Assembly: GCA_004154925.1 (NCBI GenBank)
Contig: QJNS01000216.1
Location: 62,001-126,000, forward strand
Length of the DNA stretch: 64,000 nt
Direction of reading: 5' to 3'
Source: Monosporascus cannonballus
Lineage: Eukaryota; Ascomycota; Sordariomycetes; Xylariales
The first letter of the stretch is position 1. The number at the start of each line of letters is the position of its first letter. The notes under the pieces are model-generated. The model saw nothing but the letters and a program-made list of their open reading frames with translations, ran no database searches and was not told the origin of the DNA. This document shows, piece by piece, positions 38,523 to 50,524 of this stretch. The position numbers and the translations under genes were made by a program.

Positions 38523-39690
38523 TTAAGAAAGATTATTTTTGTAACCCAGATAATAACCTACCCCGGCCCTTAAGGATACCATCGAGGTCCAAAGAAAGGA
38601 ATTGGAGAAAAAAGTAATTAAGAAAGGAGCTGAGGAAAAATATAGAGCCGAAATCCTAAAAGGAAAAAAAAAGAACTTATTACGGAAGAAAGATTGGACT
38701 TTTTGGCCCAGAAGGTTCAAAGCCTGGAATAAGAAAATGCCCGATTCGTTCAAAGAAGAAAACCGACTTTTCCTTAGTTTGGCTCGGCCAAAGGACGAAG
38801 CCAAGGGGCTGGCTACCGACCACTCTTAGTGGACACAGGACGAATACAAAAAAAAACCTCGACCTTACTATTGTTCGGCGCCAACCGGATACGGGAAGAA
38901 ATTGTTCTACCTTCTGGTTATTACGGAATGCCAAACGTTAAGGGCTATAAGCCAATTCCCCTTAAGCCTTATAACGGATCGGAAGATCCTGATGGATTTT
39001 TGGTTTAGGTTAAACTTTATCTTAAATTTTATGAAAACTTTTTAACGAAAAATTATTAAAAAGTAATAATTATTTCCCAGCTATTAACCGGACAAATCCG
39101 AAAATGATTTAAGCCTATTTTAACGGATTATTTTAAAAAATATCCAGAAAAATCTTTAGATTTTATTAATTATATTTTCGGTAAGTACGAAAATTTTGAA
39201 AAAAAAATAAAAACCTTATTTGGAAATCTAAATAAGAAATAAGATATTATTAAGCAATTTTATTTTTTTATTAAACTAAGTTAACCGTTAAATATACGAT
39301 TAAATTTAACCGTTTGGCCGCCGTTTCGAATTTACCGGAAAACGCGTTATTTTACCTTTATTATAATAACCTAAAGTTTTTAATTAAAGATAAAATATAT
39401 AAAGTCCCAAAGTTAAATCTTTTGCGGAATATATTAATAAAGCTATTATTACTAATAAACGAATTTTCGACCGGTATTTCGAAAAAAAAAACCGGCAGAC
39501 GAAATAATAATAAGGGCTTAAAAAGCCAAAACAAAAAAAATAAAGGTAAACCTTAAAAAGAAGTAAGTTTTATTTCGAAAAAACCCAAAAAAAATAAATC
39601 CAAAATGGAATATTTTAATTATGGCAAAAAGGGGTATTTTAAAAACGAATATTGTTCCCCTGCTAAAAGGAACTCCAAAAAAGGAAAAAT
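38523..39690 (+). pseudogene. Element B gag relic with zinc knuckle
   Basis: It is homologous to the A gag region (for example the segments starting at about 38570 and 36035). The knuckle at about 39607-39660 is still recognisable by spacing (Y..Y....Y....Y), with the expected Cys and His positions changed to Tyr, all explicable by C-to-T on the coding strand. Lys-rich flanks are kept. No functional protein is possible. Confidence 0.75.
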
Positions 39691-40439
39691 TCCTTAACCT
39701 TAAAAAAAGTTAGGATAATAAAATAAAAAATAAATAATAAGGCAAAAAAAAGAAAAAAAAAGGTTAATTCGATTTCCTTCCAGCCAGAATTTATTATTAC
39801 CATAATTACTTAAATTTAAAATAATATCCCAAAATATAAAAACTATTTAATTTGCCAAAATTCTAAGGTTAAAACCTGCAAATATCACCTAGGATAAACG
39901 GTTTCCAAAATAATTATAAAGTTAAGATATTAATATTACCTTAATTCCTAAAAATATGAAATACATATAAAGGACGGTTAATTTCGACCAGATATTAATA
40001 ATTATAAATAATTATCCTTAAAGCTTTATAAGCTCCCAAAATATATTATTTACCAGAAAACGTTATCGGTAAACCTTTATAACCTGTTATATTTTATTAC
40101 TTATTATCAAAATAATTATTTTGTTTATTTCCAAACTAAAAAGGATAATAACTTTTGGCCCGAATAAAATAATAAGATCTTTACCGAATTAAATAATAAA
40201 TACCAATATATAAAAACCTTATAATAATTAAAATATTTAAAGTTTTATTATATGTACTTTAAATTAAAATAAAATTAAAAGGCAATATTATAAGGATATT
40301 TATGTTATTTTCCGATATTTTACGTTTAATATAAATTTTTAAATATAAGAATACCTTTTTTAGAAAATTATTTTTTTGCTTTTATAACCCAGAAAATATA
40401 AAACTAAAAGATAAGCCAAAAAGAAAATTTAATTTTGAA

Positions 40440-43400
40440 ACCTTAATGCAAATACGGCAAGAAAACATAATTCCGGTACAAAAACGATTAATGTATTAAA
40501 TATGTTATTAAAAAAGTTCGTAAATAAAAATTCGCTTAAGTCGGACGGTATCAAAAGTCAAAAAATTACCAAAACCCTTAAAATTAAGGTACCGAAAAGC
40601 CTTAATTTATAAAACCTTATACGAAATAACCAAAGGATTATGCGGCCAGATAAAGATTTCTTTTTAATACAGGAATAAGACGTTTAAGGCCATGATTAAT
40701 TTAGAAACCAAAGGAAATTTTATTTTTTTAATAGCAGCAAAATATTAGATTTCCTGGAAGTACAAGTTAAAATTTTATAAGTTACGTACAGTAAATGGAA
40801 GCTTATTTACGTATAATAACGGACAAATCTTTCGAGAAATTGAAAAATTTCCGGTATAAATTTAAGGATACCAAAAGTAGATTTTATTGGATATTGCCGA
40901 TATTTCCGAATACGATATTATTTTGGGAATATTATGGCTTAAATTTAATAACCCATATATTAATTAAAAAAGCCAAATATTTTTATAAGAACAAAAATAA
41001 AAATTATTTAAGGAAAATAACTAGGAAATCTGCTATATTATTAAGGAAATCCAGATTGCAGATCAGATTTTTAAAGTATTATCTAAATATCGATAATTCA
41101 AAAAACTATTTAAAGATAAAAAAACCATAAGTTATTATTATATAGTTAATAAGATTATAAAATACTTATTAAAAAAGAATATTATTTTAAATTTTATAAG
41201 ATTTATCACATAAATTCCAATAAGTTAAAGGCCTTATAGAAAAGTATTTAATTTGATTTAAAAAAAAGGATATATTTAATTTTTTGAATTTTTTATTAGA
41301 TACCTTATTTTCATAATATTAAAAATTAAGGATGAAAAGCAAAAAATTAATAAAAACGGAAATCTGGGTTTTAAAAAAATAATCGATTACCGATAGTTAA
41401 ACGATATTACGATTAAGAATAAATATCTTTTAACCCTTATAAATACGTTAAAGGAAAATGTTAATAAAGCAAAATAATTTATTATATTTAATTTTCGAAA
41501 TAAATATTATTATATTAAAATGGCCAAAAAAGAAAAATAAAAAACGGTATTGAGAATAATATATGGACTTTACGAATACAAAGTAATACCTATAGGACTT
41601 ATTAATGTTCCCGCCAATTTTTAACGCCTAATAATAATTACGTTTAGAAAATTTTTATATAATTTTATTTTCGTTTATTTTGATAATATCCTTATTTACT
41701 CCGAAATTTTGGAAAAATATAAGAAATATGTCGCCTAAATGCTTTAAACGTTAAATAAAATAAATATCCGAATTAACCCGGCTAAAAATATATGGTATAT
41801 GCAAAAACTGGATTTTTTAAGATATATTTTTATTTCCGGCCAAATTCAGATTTAACGTTTTAAAATAAAAGCAATTAAGGATTGGCCCATCCTTAATAAG
41901 ATAACCGTTATTAACATCTGGCAAATTTTAAGATTTACGGGTTACGTACGTAACTTAATTAAAGGATACGGAGATATAATTAAATTATTAATAAAACTTA
42001 TTATTAAAAAATACGTAAAAAAATTGAATTTTTAAAAGAAATAAAAAAAATATTCCAGATTTTAAAAAATATAATTACTAGCGGACCTATAATAAGATTA
42101 CCTAACGCCGATAAAAAGAAACGCTTAAAAACGGATATTTCAGATTACGTATTAAATGCCGTCCTAAAATAATTAAAGGATAACGGCAAATAATACCCAA
42201 TAACATATTATTTAAAAGTATTCCGAAATATAAAACTTAAATATCCGATTTACGATAAGAAATTATTAGCGATTATTAATACCTTTAAGGAATAGGAGTT
42301 TTTCTTTAACGGAACAAAAAAACTTTTCGATATTTACTTTAATTATAAAAACTTTATCCGATTTATAAAGGTACAAAAATTAAATAAAAAATATAAGGCT
42401 TAAATAATTTTTCTGTTAAAATTTAATTTCAAAATATATTATATCAAAAAAAAAGAAAATATTTAGGCGGATATTTTCAATCGTAAAAGCGATTACGACT
42501 CCAAAGTTCCTAAAAAAATATATAGATGTTATAATATAACCAAAATAACATTATATAATTATGTAAAATTTTAAGAAAGTTATTACCCGAATTCTTAATA
42601 CGGTTCCGAAATTTTTACGATAAGGAAAAACAAAAAAAATTTAGCAATTAAAAGAACAGCTAAAAGATTAACTGCTATATTATGGTAAAATTTATGTTCC
42701 TAAGGATTAACAGAAATAATTCGTAAAGGAATTTTACGAAAACCCATTATACGGATATTAAGGAATTTTTAAAACCACCAGATAATTATAAGAAAAATAT
42801 GATTTTCCAAAGTTAAGCCGTATAGTTAAAAAAGTAATTAAAAATTATAATATTTATAATAAAACTAAGGTAATACATTATAAACCTTATAGGCTATTAT
42901 AATTTATTAATATTTTAATAAAATATGGAATATTATAACTTAGGATTTTATTATTAACTTATTTTTATTTAAAAACTTAATTATTGGAATCGAATACGAC
43001 GGAATGTAAGTAATTATTAATAAATTTACCAAATATGGGTATTTTTTACTTTTTAAAAGAAATATAATGGCAAAACAATTAGTTTACGCCTTTATTAAAT
43101 ATTACCTGGATAAATACGGAATATTAAAAAAATTGTTTTTAATAAAAATATGTTATTTATTTTAAAATTCGGTATTAACTTTTTTAAATAAATTGGTATT
43201 AAATTTAAATTCTTAATAATGTATTATTCTTAAACAAATAATTAAACCGAAAAATTAAATTAAATTTTAAAATAATATTTACGAAATTACGTTAATTATT
43301 AATAAAATAATTAAGTAAAATTTTTATTATTAATATAAATAACTTATAACATATCGGTTAACGAAAATATGGGCATATCCCCTTATATAACCGTATACGG

Positions 43401-44025
43401 ATATAAAGCATAAATAAAACGATCTAAATAACCGCTTAATAAAGTACCAAAAATTATTACGATTACCCCAAAAATAAAAACGTTAATAACGGAAATTAAA
43501 ATAATCTAAATCCGTTTCCAAAATGAATTACGATTCCTTTAATAGCAAATAACCTAATATTATAATAAAAAAATTAAAAATTTAATTTTAACAAAAAGAA
43601 ATAAAATTTATTTATTATGCAAAAAATAAAACGTAACTTTGAATATCTTATATATTAAAACGAAAAAACCTAATAATAAATTTAATTTTAAAAATTTAGC
43701 CCATTTAAAATTAAAAAAGTTATTTCAAAAATTAATTATCGACTGTCGTTATTTAAAAACATAAAAATATACCTTATTTTCCATATTTCTTTACTTAAAT
43801 TAATACCTAAAAACGCCCCGTTAAAAATAAATTTAAAATTTAAAAAAAATTCTAACAAATACGAAATCGAACGAATATTAAATTTTAGGATAGTTAAAAA
43901 TAAAGTTCAGTACTTAGTTAAATAAAAAGAATACTTATATAAAAACAACATATAGGAATTATTTAATTACTTAACGAATATAATAAACCTGGTTAAAACG
44001 TTTTACCGCCAGAATCCTGACCGAT
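40440..44025 (+). pseudogene. Element B pol relic (RT, integrase, chromodomain)
   Basis: Pol can be followed through many stops. The RT active-site box is at 41670-41735, reading FVYFDNILIYSE, where one catalytic Asp reads as Asn. An integrase-core segment lies near 42984-43135 (IINKFTKYGYFLLFKRN). A chromodomain is at 43857-44022 (KYEIERILNFRIVKNKVQYL ... FYRQNPD), with Trp codons turned to stops. RNase H should lie between RT and integrase. The protease and the H2C2 finger were not located with confidence. Confidence 0.8.
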
Positions 44026-44713
44026 TATCTTTAACGCAGCTAAGGTCGCAGGCGATAACGGTCTCCCGCTTAAATCCAGCCCTACGGCGTTCCAGTTAAA
44101 AAAAATAAACGCCTTTACGATAACGTCCATTTCCGAAACAAGCTATATTTGCTCCGTTCCGACGTAATAACGTTTTTCTTTTAACCTTTCCTATTTTTCT
44201 AATTAGTCCAACTTATACCTCTTTTTCAAAATTATAAAGGCCTTTTTATCGAAACGTTTTATTATAATTAAAAACGTTTTAACCGATTAACAAGCTCCCT
44301 TATTTTCTTTTCGGTAGCCTCCTAATGCGCCATTAGAAAATTCTGTATTTCGTACTGCTTTTTTTACAAACATATTTTCTTTTCCCCAATTTTAACCAAT
44401 AAGTTTATAACCAATACGTTATAGGATGGGCGTTAACGGCAGGTACAACAATTATAACTCGGGATATTAACCAAATAAAAATAATCGGGCTTCCCAAAAT
44501 AAGAATAATTTAAATACGAAATAACTTAAAAACCGAACGTCTTAATAAAATTAACGCGTTTATTATAAGATTCGCGTTAATTTAATCGCGGTTTTCTTTT
44601 TTTTTTTAAAATACGATTTATTATGGTAAAAATTAGCAAAAGCTTTAAGGGAAATCTTTCTAATTACTGAAAAGCGGCCACCTACGGTTTTTATCTTTAG
44701 GATAAAAATTTTT

Positions 44714-44728
44714 GGAAAAGGGAAATAA
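44714..44728 (+). promoter_or_regulatory. Polypurine tract of element B
   Basis: GGAAAAGGGAAATAA lies immediately upstream of the 3' LTR, where plus-strand DNA synthesis would be primed. The same kind of tract occurs before the 3' LTR of A. Confidence 0.7.
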
Positions 44729-45146
44729 TATTATAGGAACCAGGGTTCTTACTTCCAAGAAACTTACCTTTAAGGCCTAGTACGGACCTATTACGGCTAA
44801 ATTCCAAATAGGGAAACTTGGTTTATTCCGTAATCTAAATAATTTAAATAATTTAACCAAATTACATAAATTATATAGATCTACGATATACTCATTTTAG
44901 GAATTAGGATATATAATAAATCGGTTTTTTATATAAATAGCACCTACCTAATTTCGTTTCTTAGCTATTAATCTAAGCTTTTAGTCTAAAGGCAACCGTA
45001 CCATTTTCTAATTAAGGGAAAAGTCTTTAAATCTTTTTAACGAACAGACCATTAAATCATTTCTCGCCCTATTGTTACCTGCAAATCAAAACCCCATTTC
45101 GGATACTGCTTATACCTCCAGGTGGATGTATAACAGGTTCGTTACA
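44729..45146 (+). repeat. 3' LTR of element B
   Basis: Starts TATTATAGGAACCAGG and ends GTTACA. It is 418 bp and aligns over its full length with 37876-38293. Its right (outer) half is the better preserved one. Confidence 0.95.
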
Positions 45147-45169
45147 GTTAGGAAAAGAACCAGATTTTG

Positions 45170-48100
45170 AAGCCTTAATGCAAATACGGCAAGAAAACAT
45201 GGTTCCGGTACAAAAATGACCAATGTACCAAATATGTTATTAAAAAAATTTGCAAATAAAGGTTCGCTTAAGTCGGAAACCATTAAAAATCAAAAAATTA
45301 TAGAGGCCTTCGAAAATAAGGTATCAAAAAACCCTAATCGATAAGACCTTATGCAAAATAACGAAAAAAATACGTAATTAAATTAAGATCCCTTTTTGAT
45401 ATAAAAGCAAAATGCTTAAGGCCATAATTAATTCCGAAACAAAAAGTAATTTTATTTTTTTCGTAATAACGGAAAAATATCAGATTCCCTGGAAATATAA
45501 ACTAAAGTCCTATAAGTTGCATACGGTAAACGGCAGCTTATTTACTTACGAAAACGGACAAATTTTTTAAAAACCGGAAAAACTCCTAATATAAATTTAA
45601 GAATACCAAAAATGCGTCTTATTAGATATCGCTGACATCTCCGGATACGATATTATCCTAGGAATATCTTGACTTTATTTTAGCAACTTACGGATTAATT
45701 AAAAAAAGCAAATATTTTCTTAGGACGAAATACCAAATAAAAATAATTAAGAAATTTGCTATGTTATTAAGGAAATACGAATTCTTAATCAGATTTTTAC
45801 GGTATTTCTAAAGTATTAAAGATTTAAAAAATTATTTAAGGATAAAGAAGATTACAAATTACCGTTATATAGTTAATGGGATTACCAGATATTTATTAAA
45901 AAATATTATCTTAAGTTTTATAAAATTTATTATATAAACCCAAAAAAGTTAAAAGTTTTATGGAAAAATATATAATTAAATCTGAAAAAAAATATATTTA
46001 ATCTTTTAATTCCTTTGCTAAATATCTAATCCTTATAGTACCAAAAACTAAAAATAATAAATAAAGAATTAATAAGGACGAAAACCCTATTTATCGAAAA
46101 ATAATTAATTATAAATAATTAAATAATATTGCGATTAAAAACGGATATTTTTAATTTTTATAAATATCCTAAAGGAAAATATTAATAAAGCTAAATGGTT
46201 TACGGCGCTTAATTTTCGCGATAGTTATTACCGTATTAAAATGGCCAAAAGAAAAAAATAAAAAACAGTATTTAGGATAATATATGGATTTTACGAATAT
46301 AAAGTAATGCCTATAAGACTTATTAACGCTTTTGCCAGTTTCCAAAGCTTAATAATAACTACCTTCTGATAATTCTTAGATAAATTCGTATTTGTTTATC
46401 TCGACGATATTTTTATTTATTCCGAAACCTTAAAGAAATACAAAAAATATATCGCTTAAATATTTAAAACTTTGGACGAAACCAATATTTGAATTAATCT
46501 TATTAAGAACATATAGCACACCTAGAAATTAAATTTTTTAGGATTTATTTTTATACTAGGATAAATTCAAATTTAACGTTTCAAATTAAAAACAGTTAAG
46601 GATTAGCCTATCTTTAATAAGGCGACCGTTATAAATATCCGATAGATTTTAAAATTTACGGATTACGTACGCGGCCTAATTAAAGGATATAAAGATATAA
46701 TTAGGCCTTTAACGAAATTTATTATTAAGGAATATGTTGGGAAAAAATTCGAACTTTTAAAAGAAATAAAAAAAGCGTTCTGGGAATTAAAAAAAAGTAA
46801 TTACTAACGGACTTATTATAAGGATACTAAATCCAGATAAAACGAAATAACTAAAAATAAATATTTTAAAATATATTTTGGGCGTAATTTTGGAATAATA
46901 AAAAAATAACAGCAAATAATACCTAATAACATATTATTTTAAAATATTTTAAAATATAAAACTTAAATATTAAATTTACTATAAAAAATTATTAGCAATT
47001 ATTAATATTTTTAAAAAATAAAAACTTTTTTAACGGAACAAAAAAAAATTTCGTTATTTATTTTGATTATAAAAATTTTACGCGATTTATGAAAACTTAA
47101 AAGTTAAATAAACGATATAAAAGATAATGGATTTTTCTGTTTAAATTTAACTTTAAGATATATTATATTAAAGAAAAAGAAAATATTTAAACGGATATTT
47201 TTAATTATAAAGGAAATTATAATTCTAAAATTCCTAAAAAAATATATAAATGTTATAATATAATAAAGATAAAATTATATATTTATATAAGATAATAAAA
47301 AAATTAATTACCGAACTTTTAATATGGTTCCGAAATTCTTACGATACAGAAAAATAAAAAGAAATCTAATAACTAAAAAGATAACCTAAAGATTAGCTAT
47401 TATATTATAATAAAATTTATATTCTTAAGGATTAATAAAAATAATTCGTAAAGGAATTTTATAAGGACCTATTATATAGATATTAAGAAATTTTTAAAAT
47501 TATTTAACGGCTGCAAAAAAAATACGATTTTCTTAAGTTACGCCGTATAGTTAAAATAATTATTAAGAATTATAACGTTTGTAATAAGGTTAAGGCAATA
47601 TACTATAAGCCTTACGGGTTATTACAACTTATTAATATTCCGGATAAAACATAAAATACCATAATTTGGGACTTTATTATTAATTTATTTCCATTTAAAA
47701 ACCTAATTATTAAAGTCGAATACGACGGAATATAAGTAATTATTAATAAATTTACCAAATATGGGTATTTTTTACTTTTTAAAAGAAATATAACGGCAAA
47801 ATAATTAATTTACGTCTTTATTAAATAATACCTTAATAAATATAAAATACCTAAAAAAATTATTTTAAACCGAAATACGTTATTTACTTCAAAATTTAAT
47901 ATTAACTTTTTTAAACAAATTAATATTAAACTTAAATTTTTAATAACGTATTATCCTTAAACGGATAACTAAACCGAAAAATTAAATTAAACTTTAAAAT
48001 AATATTTGCAAAATTACGTTAATTATTAACAAAATAATTAAATAAAATTTTTACTATTAATATAAATTGCTTACAATATATTAATTAACGAAAATATAAA

Positions 48101-48755
48101 CGTATTTCTTTATATAACTATATACGGACATAATATAAAAACAAAACGACCTAAATAACCGTTTAATAAAGCACTAAAAATTATTACGATTACTTTAAAA
48201 ACAAAAATATTAACCATAAAGATTAAAACGATTTAAGCCCGTTTTTAAAATAAATTACGATTTTTTTAATAACGGATAACTTAATATTATAATAAAAAAA
48301 TTAAAGAATTAATTTTAACGAAAGGAAATAAAGTTTACCTATTATGCCAAAAATAAAACGTAATTTCGAATATTTTACAAATTAAAATAAAAAGATTTAA
48401 TAATAAGCTTAATTTTAAAAAGCTTAAACCGTTCAAAGTTAACGAAATTATTTCCAAAATTAATTATAGATTATTATTACCCAAAAACATAAAAATATAT
48501 TTTATTTTCCATATTTCTTTATTTAAACCAGTACCTAAAAACGCCCCGTTAAAAATAAATTTAAAATTCGAAAAAAATTTTAACGAATACGAAATTAAAC
48601 GAATATTAGATTTTAAAATAGTTAAAAGTAAAATTTAGTACTTAATTAAATGGAAAAAATATTTATATAAAAAAAATACGTAAGAATTATTTAACTATTT
48701 AACAAATATAATGGATTTAATTAAGACGTTTTACTGTCAAAATCCTGACTAACCG
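45170..48755 (+). pseudogene. Element A pol relic (RT, integrase, chromodomain)
   Basis: This is the continuation of A after the nested B. The RT box at 46391-46423 reads FVYLDDIFIYS with both Asp residues intact, the canonical Ty3/Gypsy form. The integrase segment is near 47710-47860 (INKFTKYGYFLLFKRN). The chromodomain at 48582-48749 begins NEYEIKRILDFKIVKSK and ends TFYCQNPD. Chromodomains at the pol C terminus direct chromovirus integration to methylated H3K9 chromatin. All frames are interrupted by RIP stops. Confidence 0.8.
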
Positions 48756-49395
48756 TTTTTAGTACGGCTAAGGTTGTAAGCGATAACGGTCTTTTACTTA
48801 AATTAATTTTTACGGTACTTTAATCGAAAAAAATAAATACTTTTATTAACGTATTTAGCTTTAAAATAAGTTATGCTTGCTTCTTTTTTTTACGATCCTT
48901 TTCCGTATTTAGTTTTTTTCGTTTTTCTAATTTATTTATGTTTTTAAGCCCTTTTTAAATAAACGATATTTTTTTGGAATATAACTATTCAAATTAACGA
49001 TCTAACCAAATAATATAATTAAATAATTTTTGGAATTGTTAAATAATTAAACGTTTTTTTCGGTTTATCCGGAATTTTTTGGCCTGAATATTTTTAAGTA
49101 ATAAAAGCAAAATATAATTTTTATTACAGGATTAAATATTAGCCGCCAAATAATTTTAATAATTTTTTTAATTTTTTAACATTTTACAAAAAAACTTTTT
49201 TTCGAAATAACGCATATACGGTATAATTTCGAAACTAAATTAAAAGATCGATTTAATTAATTCGTAACAACTTTTAATAAAAAATTTAATACGTTTTCGA
49301 AATTTATCCGATATGGTCAAATATAATGCTATAACGCAAAAAAAAAAAAAAGAAATTAAGGATTTACTTTTTTTATCTTTGGGGATAAAGATCCT

Positions 49396-49411
49396 GGAAA
49401 AAAGGGAATAA
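49396..49411 (+). promoter_or_regulatory. Polypurine tract of element A
   Basis: GGAAAAAAGGGAATAA directly precedes the 3' LTR of A. It is nearly the same sequence as the tract of element B, supporting a common family. Confidence 0.7.
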
Positions 49412-49842
49412 TATTACGTTCAAAAAGGATTCCATTAGGCCCAAAGGAGGCCCAGGAAGTTGGAAACGTTCGGGATCTCCATTTTCCATCGGATAAACCT
49501 CGGGTCTCTGTTAATCTCCAGAGATACCAGGAAATTCGTAGACGATAGATACCATGGTCTTTCGAGATCCCCAGAAACCATAAAAAACATGAAAGATAAG
49601 AAAAATATATAAGGTTTGGGTTTTTTATATAAATAACTACTTACTTAATTTTTCGTTCCTTAGTTATTAATTTAAGTTTTTAGCTAAAAGCAATTATACC
49701 ATTCTTTAATTAAAAGAGAAATACCTTAAAATCTCCTTAACGAACATACTGAATTATTTTTCGCCTTATTATTACCTGCAAATCAAGACCTTTTTCGGAT
49801 ACTGCTCATACCTCCAGGTGGATGTATGACAGGTTCGTTACA
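49412..49842 (+). repeat. 3' LTR of element A
   Basis: Starts TATTACGTTC (RIPed TG) and ends GTTACA. It is 431 bp. It mirrors the 5' LTR: the outer (right) part is the less mutated one. Confidence 0.95.
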
Positions 49843-49847
49843 ATTTA

Positions 49848-50284
49848 ATTCGGACGGCGGCGAAAAAGGGGAAAAATTCGCAAATATCATTATGATTATA
49901 TACCTTTAAATAGTCCCGGGGCATAACTTGTATTTTTTTCGTATATATCTTGTTATAACGTACGATAAAACAATTAACTTAATTTTTCCCGATAATCCTT
50001 TTAAGGCCTAATAAGGCTTTTGCCATCTGACGGACCTGGATTTTTATGGAAGCGCGGCCGTATATTTCTTTATGCAATATCTAATTAATAAATTTATCTT
50101 TTTCCTAATCCGACAATTTACGCGTATTATTTTGGGTTTCGGAACGCGGTTTAATGCCATGGACGCGGTATAATAAGGTCAACTAGGGTATTTCGAATCG
50201 CGCGCTCACCAGGGCCTCGGAACCACCTTCCGCAATAAAGTCCTTAGCATCTTGAATTCTGCGCTTACGGTCGAAACCAACCAT
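49848..50284 (-). pseudogene. Pogo-type transposase, N-terminal part (RIPed)
   Basis: It starts ATGGTTGGTTTCGACCG at 50284. About 40 codons are nearly free of RIP (MVGFDRKRRIQDAKDFIAEG), then stops appear (first TAG replacing a Trp or Gln codon after FEIP). The sequence GIKPRSETQNNTRKLSD and later RIIGKN-stop-VNCFI match the two helix-turn-helix (CENP-B/Tc5-like) DNA-binding regions of Fot1/Pot2 transposases. The continuation is at 35313 and downward, after removal of element A. Confidence 0.8.
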
Positions 50285-50371
50285 CTTTACCCGAAATCAA
50301 TTGACTAAAGGGTTGTGGAGTTATCGCAGAATGTTGTTATAAGGGGTGGTGGTTGTTATGGAGAAAAGTCT

Positions 50372-50414
50372 TATTCATTGCTAGGGTAATTCATTAGGTG
50401 GGGTCCGAGGTTAG
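50372..50414 (-). repeat. Right terminal inverted repeat of the DNA transposon
   Basis: It is the reverse complement of 34047-34089 with no mismatch. TA at 50412-50413 is the other half of the TA duplication. There is no RIP damage in this repeat. Confidence 0.95.
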
Positions 50415-50524
50415 ACGCCAAGTTACTTTCAGGGAGGTTTTACCATCACCACGCTAGCGCCATAGCCTTCTCCCCTTTCCCGGCTCTCATCATCCTCGCG
50501 TTCCTTCATGGGCCTAATGCAGTC

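Larger units (their letters stand above)
37876..45146 (+). mobile_element. Ty3/Gypsy LTR element B, nested in element A
   Basis: LTRs of 418 bp at both ends (37876-38293 and 44729-45146) are flanked by the 5-bp duplication GTTAG (37871-37875 and 45147-45151). Total length is 7271 bp. It has the same orientation and gene order as element A and clear gag/pol similarity to it. Its LTRs resemble those of A only in the 3' half. It is inserted between gag and pol of A, and the A sequence resumes at 45152. Confidence 0.95.
35319..49842 (+). mobile_element. Ty3/Gypsy LTR element A (outer), split by element B
   Basis: LTRs of 431 bp at both ends (35319-35749 and 49412-49842) are flanked by the 5-bp duplication ATTTA (35314-35318 and 49843-49847). 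Without nested element B the element is about 7.25 kb. Order on the plus strand: LTR, gag with zinc knuckle, pol with RT, integrase and chromodomain, polypurine tract, LTR. The order RT before integrase and the terminal chromodomain place it in the chromovirus branch of Ty3/Gypsy. All frames are destroyed by RIP. It is inserted in the transposase gene of the DNA transposon. Confidence 0.95.
34050..50411 (-). mobile_element. Fot1/Pot2-like (pogo) DNA transposon carrying nested LTR elements
   Basis: Terminal inverted repeats of 43 perfect bases (34047-34089 and 50372-50414, counting flanking bases) bound the element, with TA at both ends as in Tc1/mariner target duplications. Removing the inserted LTR element A (35319-49842) and one copy of its target duplication leaves about 1.84 kb, the usual size of Fot1/Pot2 elements. 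The transposase relic runs on the minus strand from ATG 50284 to about 34175-34185, roughly 520 codons without the insert. The first and last couple of hundred bases are little mutated, while the interior is heavily RIPed. It sits between the eIF2B alpha promoter and a 193-aa gene. Confidence 0.9.

Noticed and set aside
38602..38829. Open frames of 75-93 codons on both strands in element B
   Set aside because: They are fragments of the RIPed gag region or its antisense, not independent genes.
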